Positions 44,813 through 53,369 of a stretch of DNA of 64,000 nt are shown here, piece by piece. The stretch is from CAZCTO01 sp964501725 (lineage in GTDB: Bacteria > Bacillota > Clostridia > Saccharofermentanales > Saccharofermentanaceae). Every line of letters starts with the position of its first letter. Positions within the stretch are counted from its first letter, which is position 1. Where the stretch lies: contig CAZCTO010000001.1 of NCBI GenBank assembly GCA_964501725.1, forward strand, positions 162,716-226,715, in the 5' to 3' direction. The translations under genes and the position numbers were made by a program. The notes under the pieces were generated by a model. It was not told where the DNA came from. It made no database searches and saw nothing but the letters and a program-made list of their open reading frames with translations.

Positions 44813-44824
44813 GTTTTCTCCCCC
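44177..44824. repeat. 648-bp direct repeat, copy 1 (5' half of lipoprotein 1)
   Basis: Identical to 45832-46479 apart from one base (C at 44793 versus T), offset 1655 bp. It includes the ribosome binding site, the start codon and about the first 210 codons. Identity ends sharply on both sides. Confidence 0.95.
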
Positions 44825-44901
44825 GATTGAATTGACTTAACGCAGCAATACTTTACTGTAATGTATCAGGTCCGATTGCTGTCTATCATTGAGAAGCGTC
44901 A

Positions 44902-46467
44902 TCAGAATTCGACGATTATCGAAGAATCTGCCAGAATTGTCCCATCTGGTAAAGATACGACTACCCGGTAAGTATCCGGCTCCAATGCTGAATCATCTTG
45001 ATATCCGTTGTAAAAATATACACTTGACCATTCGGGCTCCATTGTCATTGAAAATTGTCCACCCCACGAAACGGTTCCGTCCAAGTTGAAAAATTCACAA
45101 TTCAGTACGAGCCCGGGAAATTCCTGAGAGAAAAAAATTTCATATCGCACTTGCGTCGCCCCGTACGCATATGCGGTAGTAAAACCTTCCGTCTCAAAAT
45201 CATACCATCCCTGATCAGTAACAGATGCGAGCACCGTGGCTGAATCATACTCGACCGGCTGTACGGTATAATAATAGTATTCATCATACTGTTCCTGAGT
45301 GATGGATCCGTCGGCAAGCAGGTCATTGTATGCATCAAGTACAATCTCATCAAAAGCAGACGTATCCATGGAGTTCATCGGATCAATAGAATAATCCAGA
45401 TCATATAGTACACAAAGAGAGTAAGGAACATATTCAACAAACCAAAGCTCTTTTGTGTCGTCATAATATAGGTCAAGAGTGTCGTTGTCATCATAGACCG
45501 CAGACGAGCTCTGCAGATCGGCTATAACTATTTCACAGAGATCTTTCAGATATTCTTCATACTCAATCTCTCCGTCTTTGTCATTAGCAGTTGCCTGAAT
45601 ATAAGGTTTAACCAAGTCGGACATCGCTTGAACATCAATTGAGACAGCCTCTATGGGCGCCCAGTAATCAGCGTATGAAAAGTTAAGTTCCAAAGAAATT
45701 TCAGTATCCGGTATTGTCGAAGGTTCGTTGATTTCATAAGTCATTTCACCAAAAACAGCATCAAACAGTTCTGCGGAAACGCTATACCTGGAGTCAATAA
45801 AATCATCTTCTACATAATACCCGTCCGACAGCACAGATACGATGTCAAAATCACCGGCCTTCAAAGCTTCAAGGAAGTCCGTGGCGACTTTAACGGGGTC
45901 TGATGCTATCGACAGTTCCAGCGCCGCAAAGGGTTCGCCGAGTATCTCTGAAAGCTCGGAAGTATCTGAAATCAACCACTCTTCTTCATCGTCGTCGAAT
46001 TCCAGATCCAGCGTGATCTCATGGTCTTCCGTAGGAGCAGCCTTGTCATCGATTGCCGCCTTGAGTATTTCGGCGTCAAAATCTTCTTCAAGACTATCGA
46101 TGACCGCATCCAAATCGATGGTTGTCAAAACGACATCGCAACTCCCCTCGCCGTCTTTCTGATCGCCCTCGGAAGAATCAATTTCATAGGTAATCTTCTC
46201 AAACGCGAATTTCATCAGGTCTTCCGCGCCTTCATCGGAGAATTTCAAATCGGCAAACGGTGTATCTGCAGCCAAATCCGATTCATATGAATCATCCGCA
46301 AAGTCTCCGTCGGCAATTGCGTCCAGATAATCGGACACAACCGATTCAATTTCCTTTCCTGCTTTGTTTGACTTGCCGGGCAATAATCCACAGGAAGTCA
46401 TCATAAAACACCCTGCAACCAGAAGTGATATAAGCGAAAGATTTTTCTTTTTGGCAAAAGTAAACAT
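44902..46467 (-). CDS. Predicted lipoprotein, paralog 2 of a tandem pair
   Basis: A 521-aa twin of the preceding gene with the same signal peptide, lipobox and two acidic repeat segments. The C-terminal half has the same layout (AFDEIVLDAYNDLLADGSIT, YDSATVLASVTDQGWYDFETEG) but many substitutions and small indels. A good promoter (46500-46528) lies in front, and the pair shares the terminator at 43198-43231. No enzyme motif is visible; a surface or sensory role is only a guess. Confidence 0.85.
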   Translation of the reverse strand: MFTFAKKKNLSLISLLVAGCFMMTSCGLLPGKSNKAGKEIESVVSDYLDAIADGDFADDSYESDLAADTPFADLKFSDEGAEDLMKFAFEKITYEIDSSEGDQKDGEGSCDVVLTTIDLDAVIDSLEEDFDAEILKAAIDDKAAPTEDHEITLDLEFDDDEEEWLISDTSELSEILGEPFAALELSIASDPVKVATDFLEALKAGDFDIVSVLSDGYYVEDDFIDSRYSVSAELFDAVFGEMTYEINEPSTIPDTEISLELNFSYADYWAPIEAVSIDVQAMSDLVKPYIQATANDKDGEIEYEEYLKDLCEIVIADLQSSSAVYDDNDTLDLYYDDTKELWFVEYVPYSLCVLYDLDYSIDPMNSMDTSAFDEIVLDAYNDLLADGSITQEQYDEYYYYTVQPVEYDSATVLASVTDQGWYDFETEGFTTAYAYGATQVRYEIFFSQEFPGLVLNCEFFNLDGTVSWGGQFSMTMEPEWSSVYFYNGYQDDSALEPDTYRVVVSLPDGTILADSSIIVEF

Positions 46468-46479
46468 GTTTTCTCCCCC
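45832..46479. repeat. 648-bp direct repeat, copy 2 (5' half of lipoprotein 2)
   Basis: Second copy of the repeat at 44177-44824. Outside the block the two genes differ at many codons, so the block looks recently homogenised or duplicated. Confidence 0.95.
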
Positions 46480-46499
46480 TAACAGCTTGATTCACTTTG

Positions 46500-46528
46500 A
46501 TAATAACTTATTCCAAAAAATATAACAA
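46500..46528 (-). promoter_or_regulatory. Promoter of the lipoprotein pair
   Basis: TTGTTA, 17-nt spacer, TATTAT on the minus strand, ending about 33 nt before the lipoprotein 2 start. Confidence 0.6.
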
Positions 46529-46553
46529 TTATGCTCTAAAAATAGCTCCTAAT

Positions 46554-47951
46554 CTATTCAACCGATAAATCAGCATCCCGGGTCAAACGCCATCGGATAA
46601 ATGCTGTAATGGTCGCGATAATCCGGGTTGCGGCAATAATAATCATTGTGATAATCATCGCCGTACGATCGCCTCCGAATGCGTTATAAATGACTACTCC
46701 CAAATAGGGCATTATGATATTGGAAAGAAGAATAAATGTGTTGTATATGGCAATCGAGAATGTTTTATTCTGGGATGGAATAACTTCAAGCAGGCATAGT
46801 AACGTTGAAAGTTGAAAAGCACTGAATGCGGCACTACCCGTACTTTGAAAAATGTAATAGACCCATACATTGAAAGGCGGCGGCAACATCAGAGAAATGA
46901 CCACTGAAAGACAACAGAATGCAAATCCGCCGGCCCCGATGATGAATACAAAACGAACCCCCTTCGATGCGGCCAACCGACTCCAGAAACCCAGCATAAT
47001 GAACTGCGTAATTGCGCAAAGGACAACAATCAGACTCATTTGCGATTCGTTCAAATGCAGGTAATTCAGCTGCGCCTGAAAATACAGTGACCAATCCATC
47101 TGCCAACCGATGTACACCAAGAGCGTAACCGCTAAAAAGCCGCGGAAATGGCGTCTTTTGAAAAGAGACTTTGCTGTCTGACCGAGAACAGTTAATTTCA
47201 GTTTCGGAGAAGCATAATCCACATCACTGTGAACCTTTCTGAGCAAAAACATCTGCCCGAGCGAAAACGGAATTGCAAGGAAGTAGTACGCCTGATGAAC
47301 AGCGATTTTTCCGGTTCCGGTTGCTGCGGTGAGAATCGCACCGAAAAGCAGCGGGAAAAAAATACCGACAGCAGTATTCATTCTCGTCCGGTGCGCATAC
47401 ACTTCGTTTCTGTCCTCGGGCCGGACCACGTCCGAGAAGAATGCTTGCCAAGAGGAGTTATATAGTGTCATCGGGAAATTGACGATAATCAACATAATAA
47501 TGAGCGGTATGATTCGGTTGGTATTCAAAAAAGCAACAGAACCAACCATAGCGTATGTTACGCCCAGCCCGAGAGCGGCAATGATAACCATATTTCGCTT
47601 ATTCCGGAGCCTGTCGGTAATAATTGCAAAGGGAAACAGAAAGATCAATCCGACAATCGGAGGAAGCGAGGCCATGAGGCCGAGTTGATATGAGTTGGCG
47701 CCGAGTCGCGCTCCGAATAAATTGTTATTATTGTTGCAGATCGTGATGATCAGCGTAAAAAGCACACCCTCCGCCGCAAATATCTTCGCAATGCGAAGAT
47801 TCGTCCCGAAGGTCATGTTGCCTGTGTTTATGGCTGACCGAAATATCTCGCGTATCGGTTTCTTATCGCTTCTCAAGCCGACATCGCCTTTCTCTTTAGT
47901 GATTACATCATTATCGACGAGAAAACAGGTTCTCACAATAGATAAGCGCAT
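46554..47951 (-). CDS. Major facilitator superfamily transporter
   Basis: Polytopic membrane protein of 465 aa with about 12 hydrophobic helices. The loop FAIITDRLRNKRNMVI matches the MFS loop 2-3 motif, and the N-terminus is a charged ~40-residue extension. The substrate is unknown; it resembles drug or metabolite permeases rather than a sugar porter of known type. The ribosome binding site at 47951 is weak, so the true start may lie within the first ~25 codons. It is divergent from the ATP-grasp/DUF2156 pair, with only 70 nt between starts. Confidence 0.85.
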   Translation of the reverse strand: MRLSIVRTCFLVDNDVITKEKGDVGLRSDKKPIREIFRSAINTGNMTFGTNLRIAKIFAAEGVLFTLIITICNNNNNLFGARLGANSYQLGLMASLPPIVGLIFLFPFAIITDRLRNKRNMVIIAALGLGVTYAMVGSVAFLNTNRIIPLIIMLIIVNFPMTLYNSSWQAFFSDVVRPEDRNEVYAHRTRMNTAVGIFFPLLFGAILTAATGTGKIAVHQAYYFLAIPFSLGQMFLLRKVHSDVDYASPKLKLTVLGQTAKSLFKRRHFRGFLAVTLLVYIGWQMDWSLYFQAQLNYLHLNESQMSLIVVLCAITQFIMLGFWSRLAASKGVRFVFIIGAGGFAFCCLSVVISLMLPPPFNVWVYYIFQSTGSAAFSAFQLSTLLCLLEVIPSQNKTFSIAIYNTFILLSNIIMPYLGVVIYNAFGGDRTAMIITMIIIAATRIIATITAFIRWRLTRDADLSVE

Positions 47952-47964
47952 GTTTTATCGGGCA

Positions 47965-47992
47965 TTGTCTTTTTTGGGCATATCGATACAAT
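47965..47992 (+). promoter_or_regulatory. Promoter of the ATP-grasp/DUF2156 pair
   Basis: TTGTCT, 16-nt spacer, TACAAT. The predicted start falls close to 47999, just before the AGGAG site of the ATP-grasp gene. Confidence 0.6.
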
Positions 47993-48021
47993 AATAGTAG
48001 CAAATTAATAGGAGAAATCGG

Positions 48022-49095
48022 ATGCACACAGTGCTCTTAACCGACGGGGAATTTACCGGGCTGATACGTTGCCTGAGAGACGGGTGCGGGGATACCGTGC
48101 GTATTGTGTTGCTTTCAACCGACCCCTATTTTGCTCATCAGTCTATGGGCGACGCATATTATATCGTTAAAAATTTCTCGCATCCGGATTATATTAATGA
48201 TTTAATTGAGATTATTCAAATAGAAAAAGTGGATATCATACTGCCCATTGAGACTTTAGGAATGCAGCGTGTTCTTGATGCGGGTGAGATGATTTTCGAA
48301 TCCACCGGTGCCCGGATTCTGTCATCTCCTTCCGGGGCAGTGGCTTTGTGTAACGATAAACATGCCTTTTATCAGGAGCTGGGACGTTCCGGATTTTCAG
48401 ATCTGGTCCCGTGCTACGCCATTGCAAACTCAGCGGATCAACTGCTTGACGCCGTATCGGATTTTATCGGCCGGGGTATCATTCCTTGCATAAAGCGCAC
48501 TGCCGGTGAAAATGCCGAGGGTTTTAAGATCATCATCCCGAAACCGGGTCCGGACAGTTTCTATCCGGACGGAATGCAAGGTGACCGTATGACGGTTACG
48601 GCACTTGCGGAGATGCTGCGGGAATATCAGTCCGGTGTTCCTTTTCCCGCTTATATGGTCTGCCAATACCTGCCCGGCAAAGAATGGGACTGCGATGTAC
48701 TGAGTAAGGACGGTACCGTTCTTTGTATCACCGTTCGCGAGAATATCCGCATGAACGGCGGGTTAACCGCTGTTCTTAGAACATGCCGGAATCCAGTTCT
48801 CGAAAACCTTTGCAGCCGAATCACATCTCTTTTAAATCTTTCCTATGTTTCCTGCATTTCTTTTCGAGAGGATGCTTCGGGGAAACCATATCTTCTCGAA
48901 ATCAATCCCAGAATGATGGGCAATATTTTTGTCTCTTCCCTGTCCGGCAACAATTATGCAAAAATGGCGCTGGATCTTTATGACGGATTACCCGTTTATC
49001 CGAAAACCCCCATCGACGGAATCATTACCTCAATGTATTATAATCAGGCACGAATAGATCCGTTAAGCATAGAATCAGATTGGAGAAACCGATGA
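48022..49095 (+). CDS. ATP-grasp family ligase
   Basis: Likely forms an amide or peptide-like bond through an acyl-phosphate. The layout is that of carbamoyl-phosphate-synthase-like/PylC-like ATP-grasp proteins: a pre-ATP-grasp Rossmann part (residues 1-100, with DIILPIETLG), a nucleotide-binding part (CIKRTAGENAEGFKII) and the C-terminal metal-binding motif LLEINPRMMGNIF. The length is 357 aa. The AGGAG site precedes ATG 48022. Its stop overlaps the start of the DUF2156 gene, so the two work together. Substrates are unknown. Confidence 0.85.
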   Translation: MHTVLLTDGEFTGLIRCLRDGCGDTVRIVLLSTDPYFAHQSMGDAYYIVKNFSHPDYINDLIEIIQIEKVDIILPIETLGMQRVLDAGEMIFESTGARILSSPSGAVALCNDKHAFYQELGRSGFSDLVPCYAIANSADQLLDAVSDFIGRGIIPCIKRTAGENAEGFKIIIPKPGPDSFYPDGMQGDRMTVTALAEMLREYQSGVPFPAYMVCQYLPGKEWDCDVLSKDGTVLCITVRENIRMNGGLTAVLRTCRNPVLENLCSRITSLLNLSYVSCISFREDASGKPYLLEINPRMMGNIFVSSLSGNNYAKMALDLYDGLPVYPKTPIDGIITSMYYNQARIDPLSIESDWRNR

Positions 49096-50009
49096 CAGAA
49101 TCACTATTTCACAAACTGTCTATTCAGGATAAAGATCAATACGATAAATATTACCGGCTCTCAGGATCTCCGATTACCGATATGACTTTCAATTGCCGGT
49201 ATGCCTGGGATGCAGCTTTCCACAGTGAAATTGCCATCATTAATGACTGCCTGGTCATGATATCGGACGGCGGATGTTTCACCGATCCGCATATGCTGAT
49301 TCCGCTCGGAATATTCGATGTAAACGGACTCACAGAAATTATTGAAGCCGTTCGTCCGGTTTTCAAAGAACGCGGATGGGCAATGAAAATTATGGGTATC
49401 GACGAAATCAAGCTGCCCCTTTTTGAAAAACTCCCCTACCGTAATGTCCACTTTTGTTTCAATAATGATTTTTCGGATTATTTATACGACGCTGAAGAGT
49501 TGCGCTCCCTGTCTTCCGAAAAGTTACGGAAAAAGCGCGGACATATCAATCGTTTTTTGCGTCAATATCCCGACAGTAAATATACCTCCGTCACCGGAAA
49601 AGACCGGGATGATTGTCTTCTTCTCGTAAAAAGCTGGTGTGATTCGAAGGGAATTGATATTTACGATTGTCAAAACAGCGATTATGCAATGATTGAGAGG
49701 CTTTTTAATGATATTGACGCACTGGATGTGTACGGCGGCGTCATTCGGATCGGCGGAGAAGTGGCTGCTTTTTCTCTCGGAAGTCGCGGCAACCATAACC
49801 GCGCGTTTATCCATTTTGAAAAGGCCAACCCAACTTATGACGGTGCCTACACCGCCATTAACCAGATGGTTCTGAGTCATGAATTTACAGATGCGGAGAC
49901 TGTAGATCGCGAGGAGGATTTGGGAATTCCGGGACTTAGGAAATCGAAGCAATCTTATTATCCGATTCAACTGCTCAAAAAATATTCCTGCCGCGTCGGC
50001 GAAGACTGA
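49092..50009 (+). CDS. DUF2156 (GNAT-fold, MprF C-terminal-like) protein
   Basis: Related to the soluble synthase domain of lysyl-phosphatidylglycerol synthases, which transfer an amino acid from tRNA. Motifs: DMTFNCRYAW near the N-terminus, KLRKKRGHINRFLRQYP, and the C-terminal GAYTAINQ and DLGIPGLRKSKQSYYP. There is no membrane segment, so it is not a full MprF. The chosen start is ATG 49092, with GGAG upstream and overlap with the ATP-grasp TGA; a TTG at 49080 is less likely. The 305-aa protein could acylate a small molecule, peptide or lipid made with the ATP-grasp enzyme. Confidence 0.82.
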   Translation: MTESLFHKLSIQDKDQYDKYYRLSGSPITDMTFNCRYAWDAAFHSEIAIINDCLVMISDGGCFTDPHMLIPLGIFDVNGLTEIIEAVRPVFKERGWAMKIMGIDEIKLPLFEKLPYRNVHFCFNNDFSDYLYDAEELRSLSSEKLRKKRGHINRFLRQYPDSKYTSVTGKDRDDCLLLVKSWCDSKGIDIYDCQNSDYAMIERLFNDIDALDVYGGVIRIGGEVAAFSLGSRGNHNRAFIHFEKANPTYDGAYTAINQMVLSHEFTDAETVDREEDLGIPGLRKSKQSYYPIQLLKKYSCRVGED

Positions 50010-50037
50010 CTTCAGTGAATACTAATCTGCCTGTTCG

Positions 50038-50081
50038 AATTGTGATGAAATTGTGACATTCTGATTTAAATCGTATATAAT
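50038..50081 (+). promoter_or_regulatory. Promoter with overlapping 11-bp direct repeat, upstream of the response regulator
   Basis: GTGACA (50053-50058), 17-nt spacer, TATAAT (50076-50081). Across and upstream of the -35 lie two abutting 11-bp repeats, AATTGTGATGA (50038-50048) and AATTGTGACAT (50049-50059). Tandem 11-bp half-sites are the usual binding pattern of OmpR/PhoB-type regulators, so autoregulation is likely. Confidence 0.6.
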
Positions 50082-50122
50082 GTACGTTGAACTATTGCAC
50101 CGGATAAGCGAGGTAGATAATC

Positions 50123-50812
50123 ATGGCATCGGCTCCGCACATACTGATCTGCGACGACGATCCAGTCGTCCATGAATCACTCGGCATTTATTTTGAAAAC
50201 GAACACTTTACCTATTCCAGCGCTTATGACGGTAAAGATGCACTTGTGCATGTCGCTTCCGACAGGCCCGATTTAATCATTCTTGACTTGATGATGCCGG
50301 AAAAAACCGGTATTGAGGTTTGTCGGGAAATTAGAAAAACATTATCAACGCCCATCATCATACTCACCGCAAAAGGCGAGGAAATTGACCGGGTTCTGGG
50401 ACTTGAACTGGGTGCGGATGACTATATCGTCAAGCCCTTCTCCCCTCGCGAAGTGATTGCACGAATCAAAGCAGTACTTCGTCGTATCAACGAGCCTCAA
50501 GAGAATATTTCGCTCCTTCGTTTTGAAGGACTGGAAATAAATCTGGATAATTATCAGGTCAAGGTGTACGGGGAACTGGTACCCTGCACGCCCAAGGAAG
50601 TTGAAATTCTTCATCTTCTCGCATCGCATCTCGGACAGGTAATGGATCGCGAGCAAATTCTCTCCCTCGTTTGGGGATATGACTATTTCGGAGACACACG
50701 AACCGTTGACACACATATCAAAAGAATTCGTCAGAAAGTTAACTATGAAGGCGCTCCCTGGTCGCTGATTACCGTGTATGGAGTCGGTTATAAATTTGAG
50801 GTCGCCACCTGA
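50123..50812 (+). CDS. OmpR/PhoB-family response regulator
   Basis: Receiver domain (~1-120): acidic pocket CDDD, phospho-acceptor Asp in DLIILDLMMPEKTG, Thr in PIIILTAKG and Lys in DDYIVKPFSPRE. A winged-helix DNA-binding domain follows (~135-228; PCTPKEVEILHLLASH, DTRTVDTHIKRIRQK). The length of 229 aa is normal. The ATG is preceded by GAGG. Its TGA shares a base with the start of the kinase gene. Confidence 0.96.
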   Translation: MASAPHILICDDDPVVHESLGIYFENEHFTYSSAYDGKDALVHVASDRPDLIILDLMMPEKTGIEVCREIRKTLSTPIIILTAKGEEIDRVLGLELGADDYIVKPFSPREVIARIKAVLRRINEPQENISLLRFEGLEINLDNYQVKVYGELVPCTPKEVEILHLLASHLGQVMDREQILSLVWGYDYFGDTRTVDTHIKRIRQKVNYEGAPWSLITVYGVGYKFEVAT

Positions 50813-52611
50813 TGTTTCGAAGTGTATTTCTTCGCCGCATCTTGTTAATGATATTCATTTCGCTGGTTATGTCCGCACTGATTTCATCGGGTTTATTTAT
50901 GATTGCATCTGTCATGACCGTGCGCGGTCTTGCAACTACGGAAGCGATCAACCGTGTTAGCTCCCTCGCCTCATATTATTCCCTTCACTCCGAAGAAATA
51001 AGTTCCGGCATGAGCGACTCCCAATTAATAAATGACAAGCGCATCGTTGATTCGTATATTTTAATATACGATAAGGACGGAAACCTGCTGCAACAGACAA
51101 GCGAACGGACTAAAGAAGATACTGACATTCTGATCCCCCTCAAGAACTATGCTGCATCCAAAATGCTCCTGAATTCATCCGATTTGAATCTCCAGGTTGT
51201 TTTGCCTCATAACGGCCTATTTGATCAAATCATCATTGTACAAGCTCCGATTAATGTAAACGGACAAGTTTTCGGGTATGTTGTTCTCGGCTCTCCGACG
51301 CGAGAATCTACAACGATGTTACTCGACTTCATGGACATTTTGCTTCTCTCGACTTTTGTTGTTTCGCTGGCTATGTTAATGCCGGTCTATTTTGCAACAA
51401 TGCGTCTGGTGAGTCCGCTACGCAAGGTGAATGAAGTTGCAAGATCAATGGGGCAAGGAGATTTTTCCGTGCGCGCTGACGCGACGGTCAAGGGCGAGAC
51501 CGGTGAACTGGCAAAGTCTTTTAATGATCTCGCCGAGCGGCTATCCCGGTCAATCACCGAACTGACAATTGAGCGCAATCGTTTGAAGGAAATTTTCGAT
51601 GTTATCTCGGAAGGTATCGTGTCGGTGGATAGTGATCTTCGCCCGGTATATTCAAATCCGGCAATTGAAACATTGTTTGAAAATGCCAAGCGGAAAAACT
51701 TGTTCACAGAACGATTGCAGATACTTCCTTATGATGAGATCTGGGACGATTTCAAAGCCTGCATAGCGGAAGGGGAAACGATCGAAAGAACAATTGATGA
51801 CAAGGAAAATGCTTACCTGTCAACCATTGTTCCGACTTTTGACAACGAAGGCAGAATAATCGGCGCCACGGGATTTTTCCGGGACATCACCGAGACCGAG
51901 CGTCTTGAGCAGACCCGCAGAGATTATGTGGCTAATGTATCTCACGAGCTTAGAACACCTCTTACGGCCTTGCGCGGACTTGTTGAGCCTTTAGCCGATG
52001 GTATGGTTAAAAACGAGACCGATCGAAAACGATATTACGGGATTATCCTTCATGAAACCATGCGTCTGTCACGCCTGATTGATGATATGCTTGAACTCTC
52101 CCGTCTCCAAGCGCGGACTCTTGCGTTTAAGACTTTCCCGTTTGATTTGAATACGCTGCTTGCTGAGTTGGAGGCAAAATTTGAACCGGTTATGAGTGAT
52201 TCAAGCCTGAGTTTCAAAGTCGAATATAAGACCGGACCGCTTCCTACAGTTATGGGTAATCCGGATCGTGTGGAACAGATTCTGGTCATCCTGATGGACA
52301 ATGCCAAGAAGTATACCCCTCCCGGCGGATCCATCACAATTTCGACCGAATATAGTGATAAGACCAACCAAGTTCTGGTATCCGTCATCGATACCGGGCA
52401 AGGAATACATGAATACGATATTGACCATATTTTTGACCGTTTCTATAAGGCGGACCGCGCCCGGGGCAAAAAAGGAACCGGCCTTGGACTCTCCATCGCC
52501 AAAGAACTGTTAAGTTACATGGGAGAGACAATTTCCGTCTCAAGCGATTATGGTGAAGGAACTACATTTACATTTACCCTAAAACGAGTTCAGGGTACAA
52601 TGTGGTACTAG
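50812..52611 (+). CDS. Sensor histidine kinase (PhoR/WalK-like)
   Basis: Partner of the preceding regulator. N-terminal membrane helix (~8-35), external sensor segment (~36-175), second helix (~180-205), HAMP linker (RLVSPLRKVNEVARSM), PAS domain (~260-365), HisKA with H-box NVSHELRTPLTALRG, and an HATPase domain with LMDNAKKYTPPGG (N), DTGQGIHEYD (G1) and GKKGTGLGLSIAKE (G2). The length is 599 aa. The external segment lacks a recognisable ligand motif. Neighbouring genes do not name the stimulus; the PAS-HAMP layout resembles phosphate or cell-wall stress kinases. Confidence 0.95.
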   Translation: MFRSVFLRRILLMIFISLVMSALISSGLFMIASVMTVRGLATTEAINRVSSLASYYSLHSEEISSGMSDSQLINDKRIVDSYILIYDKDGNLLQQTSERTKEDTDILIPLKNYAASKMLLNSSDLNLQVVLPHNGLFDQIIIVQAPINVNGQVFGYVVLGSPTRESTTMLLDFMDILLLSTFVVSLAMLMPVYFATMRLVSPLRKVNEVARSMGQGDFSVRADATVKGETGELAKSFNDLAERLSRSITELTIERNRLKEIFDVISEGIVSVDSDLRPVYSNPAIETLFENAKRKNLFTERLQILPYDEIWDDFKACIAEGETIERTIDDKENAYLSTIVPTFDNEGRIIGATGFFRDITETERLEQTRRDYVANVSHELRTPLTALRGLVEPLADGMVKNETDRKRYYGIILHETMRLSRLIDDMLELSRLQARTLAFKTFPFDLNTLLAELEAKFEPVMSDSSLSFKVEYKTGPLPTVMGNPDRVEQILVILMDNAKKYTPPGGSITISTEYSDKTNQVLVSVIDTGQGIHEYDIDHIFDRFYKADRARGKKGTGLGLSIAKELLSYMGETISVSSDYGEGTTFTFTLKRVQGTMWY

Positions 52612-52634
52612 GAATTTCGTTTAAAGGAGAATAT

Positions 52635-53369
52635 ATGCCTGAGGAATCAACCCAACCCGGTGTGCGCGTAAACAAATATATCAGTTCTTCCGGGTTTTGC
52701 TCGCGGAGAAAAGCCGACGAATTGATTGCGGATAATTGGGTAACGATAGACGATACTCCTGCGGTTCCGGGTGACCGGGTGCTTCCCGGTCAAGTGGTCA
52801 AAGTTCGCGGAGAGCCCGTTCTTCCGGATGAAGATTTCTTATATATTGCGCTCCACAAACCCGTTGGTGTAACTTGTACAACGGATCCGTCAGATCCGGA
52901 TAATGTGGTGTCTTACCTCAATTTTGAGAAGCGGATTTTTCCGATCGGTCGTCTGGACAAGATGTCGACGGGTCTTCTGCTTCTTACAAACGACGGGTCG
53001 ATCGTAAACCGTCTTCTCCGCGCCGAGGGACACCACGAAAAAGAGTACCTGGTCGAGGTCGATAAACCGGTCACCCCCGAATTTCTTAAGGCAATGTCAT
53101 CCGGTGTGCCGATACTTGACACCGTCACTTTACCGTGCCGGATTCACCGGGAAGGTCCCTGCATTTTCAGGATAATTCTTACTCAAGGGCTCAACCGTCA
53201 GATTCGAAGAATGTGTGAATACCATAGTTACGGTGTCCGTAAGCTAAAACGCACACGTATACTCAATATCGATTTGGGAAGTCTTCCGGTCGGCGCGTGG
53301 AGACCTTTGACAACAAAGGAAGTGCGTGATCTCAAACTGTTGATCCAAAGTCCCCGAGAGGCTCAATAA
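52635..53369 (+). CDS. rluF: 23S rRNA pseudouridine synthase, RluF-type
   Basis: Modifies a uridine in 23S rRNA (U2604 in E. coli). An N-terminal S4 RNA-binding domain (VNKYISSSGFCSRRKADELI) is followed by the synthase domain: catalytic Asp in PIGRLDKMSTGLLLLTNDG and the RluF-like LTQGLNRQIRRMCE. The ORF extends upstream into the kinase gene, but ATG 52635 has AGGAG 5 nt before it; the product is 244 aa. Its last 38 nt overlap the end of the opposite-strand GH2 gene. Confidence 0.92.
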   Translation: MPEESTQPGVRVNKYISSSGFCSRRKADELIADNWVTIDDTPAVPGDRVLPGQVVKVRGEPVLPDEDFLYIALHKPVGVTCTTDPSDPDNVVSYLNFEKRIFPIGRLDKMSTGLLLLTNDGSIVNRLLRAEGHHEKEYLVEVDKPVTPEFLKAMSSGVPILDTVTLPCRIHREGPCIFRIILTQGLNRQIRRMCEYHSYGVRKLKRTRILNIDLGSLPVGAWRPLTTKEVRDLKLLIQSPREAQ

